Assembly: GCA_949286215.1 (NCBI GenBank)
Contig: CASDYX010000008.1
Location: 1-56,167 of the forward strand
Origin: an uncultured Pseudomonadota bacterium
GTDB taxonomy: Bacteria > Pseudomonadota > Alphaproteobacteria > RF32 > CAG-239
Reading direction: 5' to 3'
Length of the DNA stretch: 56,167 bases
The notes below the pieces were generated by a model. That model searched no databases. It was given only the letters and a program-made list of their open reading frames with translations, and was not told where the DNA came from. Each line of letters begins with the position of its first letter. Position 1 is the first letter of the stretch. The position numbers were made by a program, and so were the translations under genes. Positions 54,510-56,167 of this stretch are shown in pieces.

Positions 54510-54538
54510 AATATAGATAAACTCTTACTACTTGTCAA
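54510..54538 (-). promoter_or_regulatory. tRNA-Ala promoter
   Basis: On the minus strand TTGACA (54533-54538), 17 bases, TATATT (54510-54515). Confidence 0.75.
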
Positions 54539-54564
54539 ACACTTTTTTTAATCCTTTTAAGAAC

Positions 54565-54596
54565 ACAAAAAAGGCGTCGTAATGACGCCTTTTCTA
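54565..54596 (-). terminator. Lipoprotein gene terminator
   Basis: AAAAGGCGTC (54569-54578) pairs with GACGCCTTTT (54584-54593); T-run on the minus strand. Confidence 0.85.
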
Positions 54597-54609
54597 AATT
54601 GTTTAATTG

Positions 54610-55737
54610 TTATCTTACAAAAATTTGTACTTCAGGAGAGCTAGCATCTGTACTTGTGCGAGAAGAGAGCATAACTCTTTCGGGGCTAACACCCATTTCA
54701 ACAATTTCTTGGAAGATGGTCGAAGCATTATTTTGAGCATTGCTTCTGGTTGTAGCATTGCCGCTGACCGGAGTTACAGCCACAACTTCAAAAACAACGT
54801 TTGCTTTCTTAGATTTAGCAGCGCTGACGGCTCTTTGTAAACCATCATGGTAATTAACATCAGATTTGTTAAATTTAGCAACAAACAAAGGTTTTCCAAC
54901 AACTGCAGAATTAGAGCCATAACCCATCATTGTTGGTTTAGAACTGCTAGAAGTCATGATTGGCATTGGTGCGGTTAAGGGAACATTGTTTACGCCATAG
55001 CTGCCGCGTTTAATAGCAGAGTCGAGTTGGACGATATTGCTATTTGCAGTTTCGTTATATTGAATTTGGCGAGTAACATCGCTGTTTACTTCACTAAGCA
55101 AACTGTTAATCAAAATAGCAGTTTGGTTAGTTTCGTTTTGCAAAATTCTCAATTGGCGGTGATCTTCATCAACGGCACCGGAGATTGCAAAAGTAGCTTG
55201 AATGGATTCGGACAGGTTGTTAACGACAGATGCATCTGATGTAACACGAGCGGAAAGTTGTTGCAGAGCATTAGAATTAATATTCATTTGTTGAACATTA
55301 TTTTGAGCACTTTGCAACATAGCATACATCTGCGGGTTTCCAGGGGTTGTACCGACTTGGAGTTTTGCTTCAATAGCGCCAATAGTTTTGTGGTATTGGC
55401 TTGCATTTCCAATGACGGAAGCGCGAATTTTTTGCAGTTCGGCATTATTTTCACGAATAGAATTTTGTAATTGAGTTAGCTCATTTCTAAAAGAAATAAC
55501 TTTTTGACCGACAAAAGTGCCGGTATCTCCGCCCTCTGAAATTTCGACCGGTTCAAAGTTAGAAGAACCGAGCATAGGCAAACCTTCACTGGCAGGAGCA
55601 TTTTTGTCAGCGTTAAATGCTTCTTGATCGCTGGTTCCGAGAAGAGACGGGAACAAAGCATCAGAGCTAAAAGCGCATCCTCCGAGTAATAAGAAGGAAG
55701 CTGAAACGAAAGACAATGTACGAACTGAATTTTTCAT
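54610..55737 (-). CDS. Predicted lipoprotein with coiled-coil and C-terminal OmpA/SPOR-like domain
   Basis: 375 residues. The signal peptide ends in a lipobox LLGGC with the lipidated Cys at C21, followed by Ala, so outer-membrane sorting is likely. Residues 75-250 are helical and coiled-coil (Gln/Asn-rich repeats, QNNVQQMNINSNALQQL), then a Ser/Pro linker, and residues about 285-375 form an alpha/beta domain (KPLFVAKFNKSDVNY, KANVVFEVVAV, EMGVSPERVMLSSRT, EVQIFVR). The latter resembles OmpA-type peptidoglycan-binding domains in layout (xxGxxxxRV) but lacks their usual key motif. No close relative recognised. Confidence 0.75.
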   Translation of the reverse strand: MKNSVRTLSFVSASFLLLGGCAFSSDALFPSLLGTSDQEAFNADKNAPASEGLPMLGSSNFEPVEISEGGDTGTFVGQKVISFRNELTQLQNSIRENNAELQKIRASVIGNASQYHKTIGAIEAKLQVGTTPGNPQMYAMLQSAQNNVQQMNINSNALQQLSARVTSDASVVNNLSESIQATFAISGAVDEDHRQLRILQNETNQTAILINSLLSEVNSDVTRQIQYNETANSNIVQLDSAIKRGSYGVNNVPLTAPMPIMTSSSSKPTMMGYGSNSAVVGKPLFVAKFNKSDVNYHDGLQRAVSAAKSKKANVVFEVVAVTPVSGNATTRSNAQNNASTIFQEIVEMGVSPERVMLSSRTSTDASSPEVQIFVR

Positions 55738-55924
55738 CTGTCAAAATACCTTTTTGAAACCCATGTTATGACATATTTGTTTTTGACACTAAACTCTCGA
55801 TTTGTAAAGGTAAATTTTCAAAAAAAGGCGAGAAAATAATGTCTAAGAATAAATATATCCCCGAAATTACACGTAGCATAAATGAAATAGATTAAAATTC
55901 TTTTAAATTAAATGAATTTTTTGC

Positions 55925-55953
55925 TTGCAAAATTTTTTGAATCGGTTTATTAA
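55925..55953 (+). promoter_or_regulatory. tRNA-Arg promoter
   Basis: TTGCAA (55925-55930), 17 bases, TATTAA (55948-55953), 21 bases before the tRNA. The rest of the 236-base gap has only an 18-codon frame (55839-55895), which I do not call. Confidence 0.55.
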
Positions 55954-55973
55954 GTATCCCGTTAAGTGTTAAT

Positions 55974-56050
55974 GCACTCGTAGCTCAATTGGATAGAGCA
56001 TCTGACTACGGATCAGAAGGTTGTGAGTTCGAACCCCGCCGAGTGCGCCA
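55974..56050 (+). tRNA. tRNA-Arg (ACG)
   Basis: 77 bases with encoded CCA. The acceptor stem GCACTCG/CGAGTGC is perfect, the anticodon loop CTACGGA gives ACG (normally edited to ICG), and the T loop is TTCGAAC. Followed by a terminator. Confidence 0.96.
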
Positions 56051-56051
56051 T

Positions 56052-56083
56052 AAAAAATCCCTCCCTCGCGGAGGGTTTTTTTG
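56052..56083 (+). terminator. tRNA-Arg terminator
   Basis: CCCTCC (56059-56064) and GGAGGG (56070-56075) around CTCGC, then seven T. The 84 bases after it, to the window edge, show no gene I can support. Confidence 0.85.
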
Positions 56084-56167
56084 TGGCTACATGAGGCCAG
56101 TGAGAACTCACAACACAAAAAAGAGTTAGAGTTCGAGACTGAGCGGAGGCGACAGCCGAATGCCGAA

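Noticed and set aside
55839..55895. 18-codon frame with AAGGCGAG upstream
   Set aside because: Too short to tell from chance; possible leader peptide of nothing, since only tRNA-Arg follows.

Overview
The window reads as chromosomal backbone of an AT-rich alphaproteobacterium that uses the standard genetic code (TGA is a stop, for example at the end of mutM). The best lineage signal is the block mutM - (small periplasmic protein) - enoyl-CoA hydratase - rpsT - dnaA - dnaN - recF, an order typical of Alphaproteobacteria. A divergent UbiB-like gene next to mutM, GANTC clusters around dnaA, RpoH-type promoters before dnaK and dnaJ, and an RHH_4-type protein agree with this. Porin, LolA and a lipoprotein show a Gram-negative envelope. 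I see no phage, insertion sequence, CRISPR array or plasmid module. The species cannot be named from the sequence; a host-associated lineage with eroding metabolic genes is an inference.

Layout. 1-8.6 kb: gpmI (cut by the window edge), a class A penicillin-binding protein, a small ribbon-helix-helix protein, polA, gyrB. 8.8-12 kb: a two-gene operon of a 634-residue unknown protein and an archaemetzincin-like metalloprotease. 12-15.6 kb: orphan response regulator, porin, lolA-xth, and an overlooked 41-residue Asn/Ser/Cys peptide gene. 15.6-17.7 kb: operon of an unknown protein, a mannose-family EIIA, HPr and a DNA methyltransferase. 17.8-24.6 kb: recF, dnaN, dnaA, rpsT, enoyl-CoA hydratase, mutM, all on the minus strand. 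24.7-34 kb: clade-specific or eroded proteins (UbiB-like pseudokinase, RHH protein, J-domain protein, tsaB, a PAS protein without kinase domain, a membrane protein with a degenerate endonuclease/exonuclease/phosphatase fold, two TPR proteins). 34-39.5 kb: a LonB-type protease, two DUF805 paralogs, an unknown protein, dnaJ. 39.7-46.8 kb: a 923-residue unknown protein, an AMP/thymidine phosphorylase-family gene, dnaK, an unknown protein. 46.8-50.6 kb: tsf and rpsB, with a structured leader before rpsB, between two paralogous membrane proteins. 50.7-56.1 kb: parE, a YiaC-like acetyltransferase, a tiny ORF, a membrane protein behind a MerR-type promoter, a duplicated tRNA-Ala flank with tRNA-Ala(GGC), a lipoprotein and tRNA-Arg(ACG).

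Functionally the window joins chromosome replication and topology (dnaA, dnaN, recF, polA, gyrB, parE), base-excision repair (mutM, xth), translation (rpsB, tsf, rpsT, tsaB, two tRNAs), protein quality control (dnaK, dnaJ, LonB-type protease) and the envelope. The most interesting material is a set of pseudoenzymes that keep their fold or syntenic position but have lost active-site residues (UbiB-like, EEP-like, PAS without kinase), the archaemetzincin operon, a possible three-way-junction rpsB leader RNA, and several very small genes that simple ORF calling misses.
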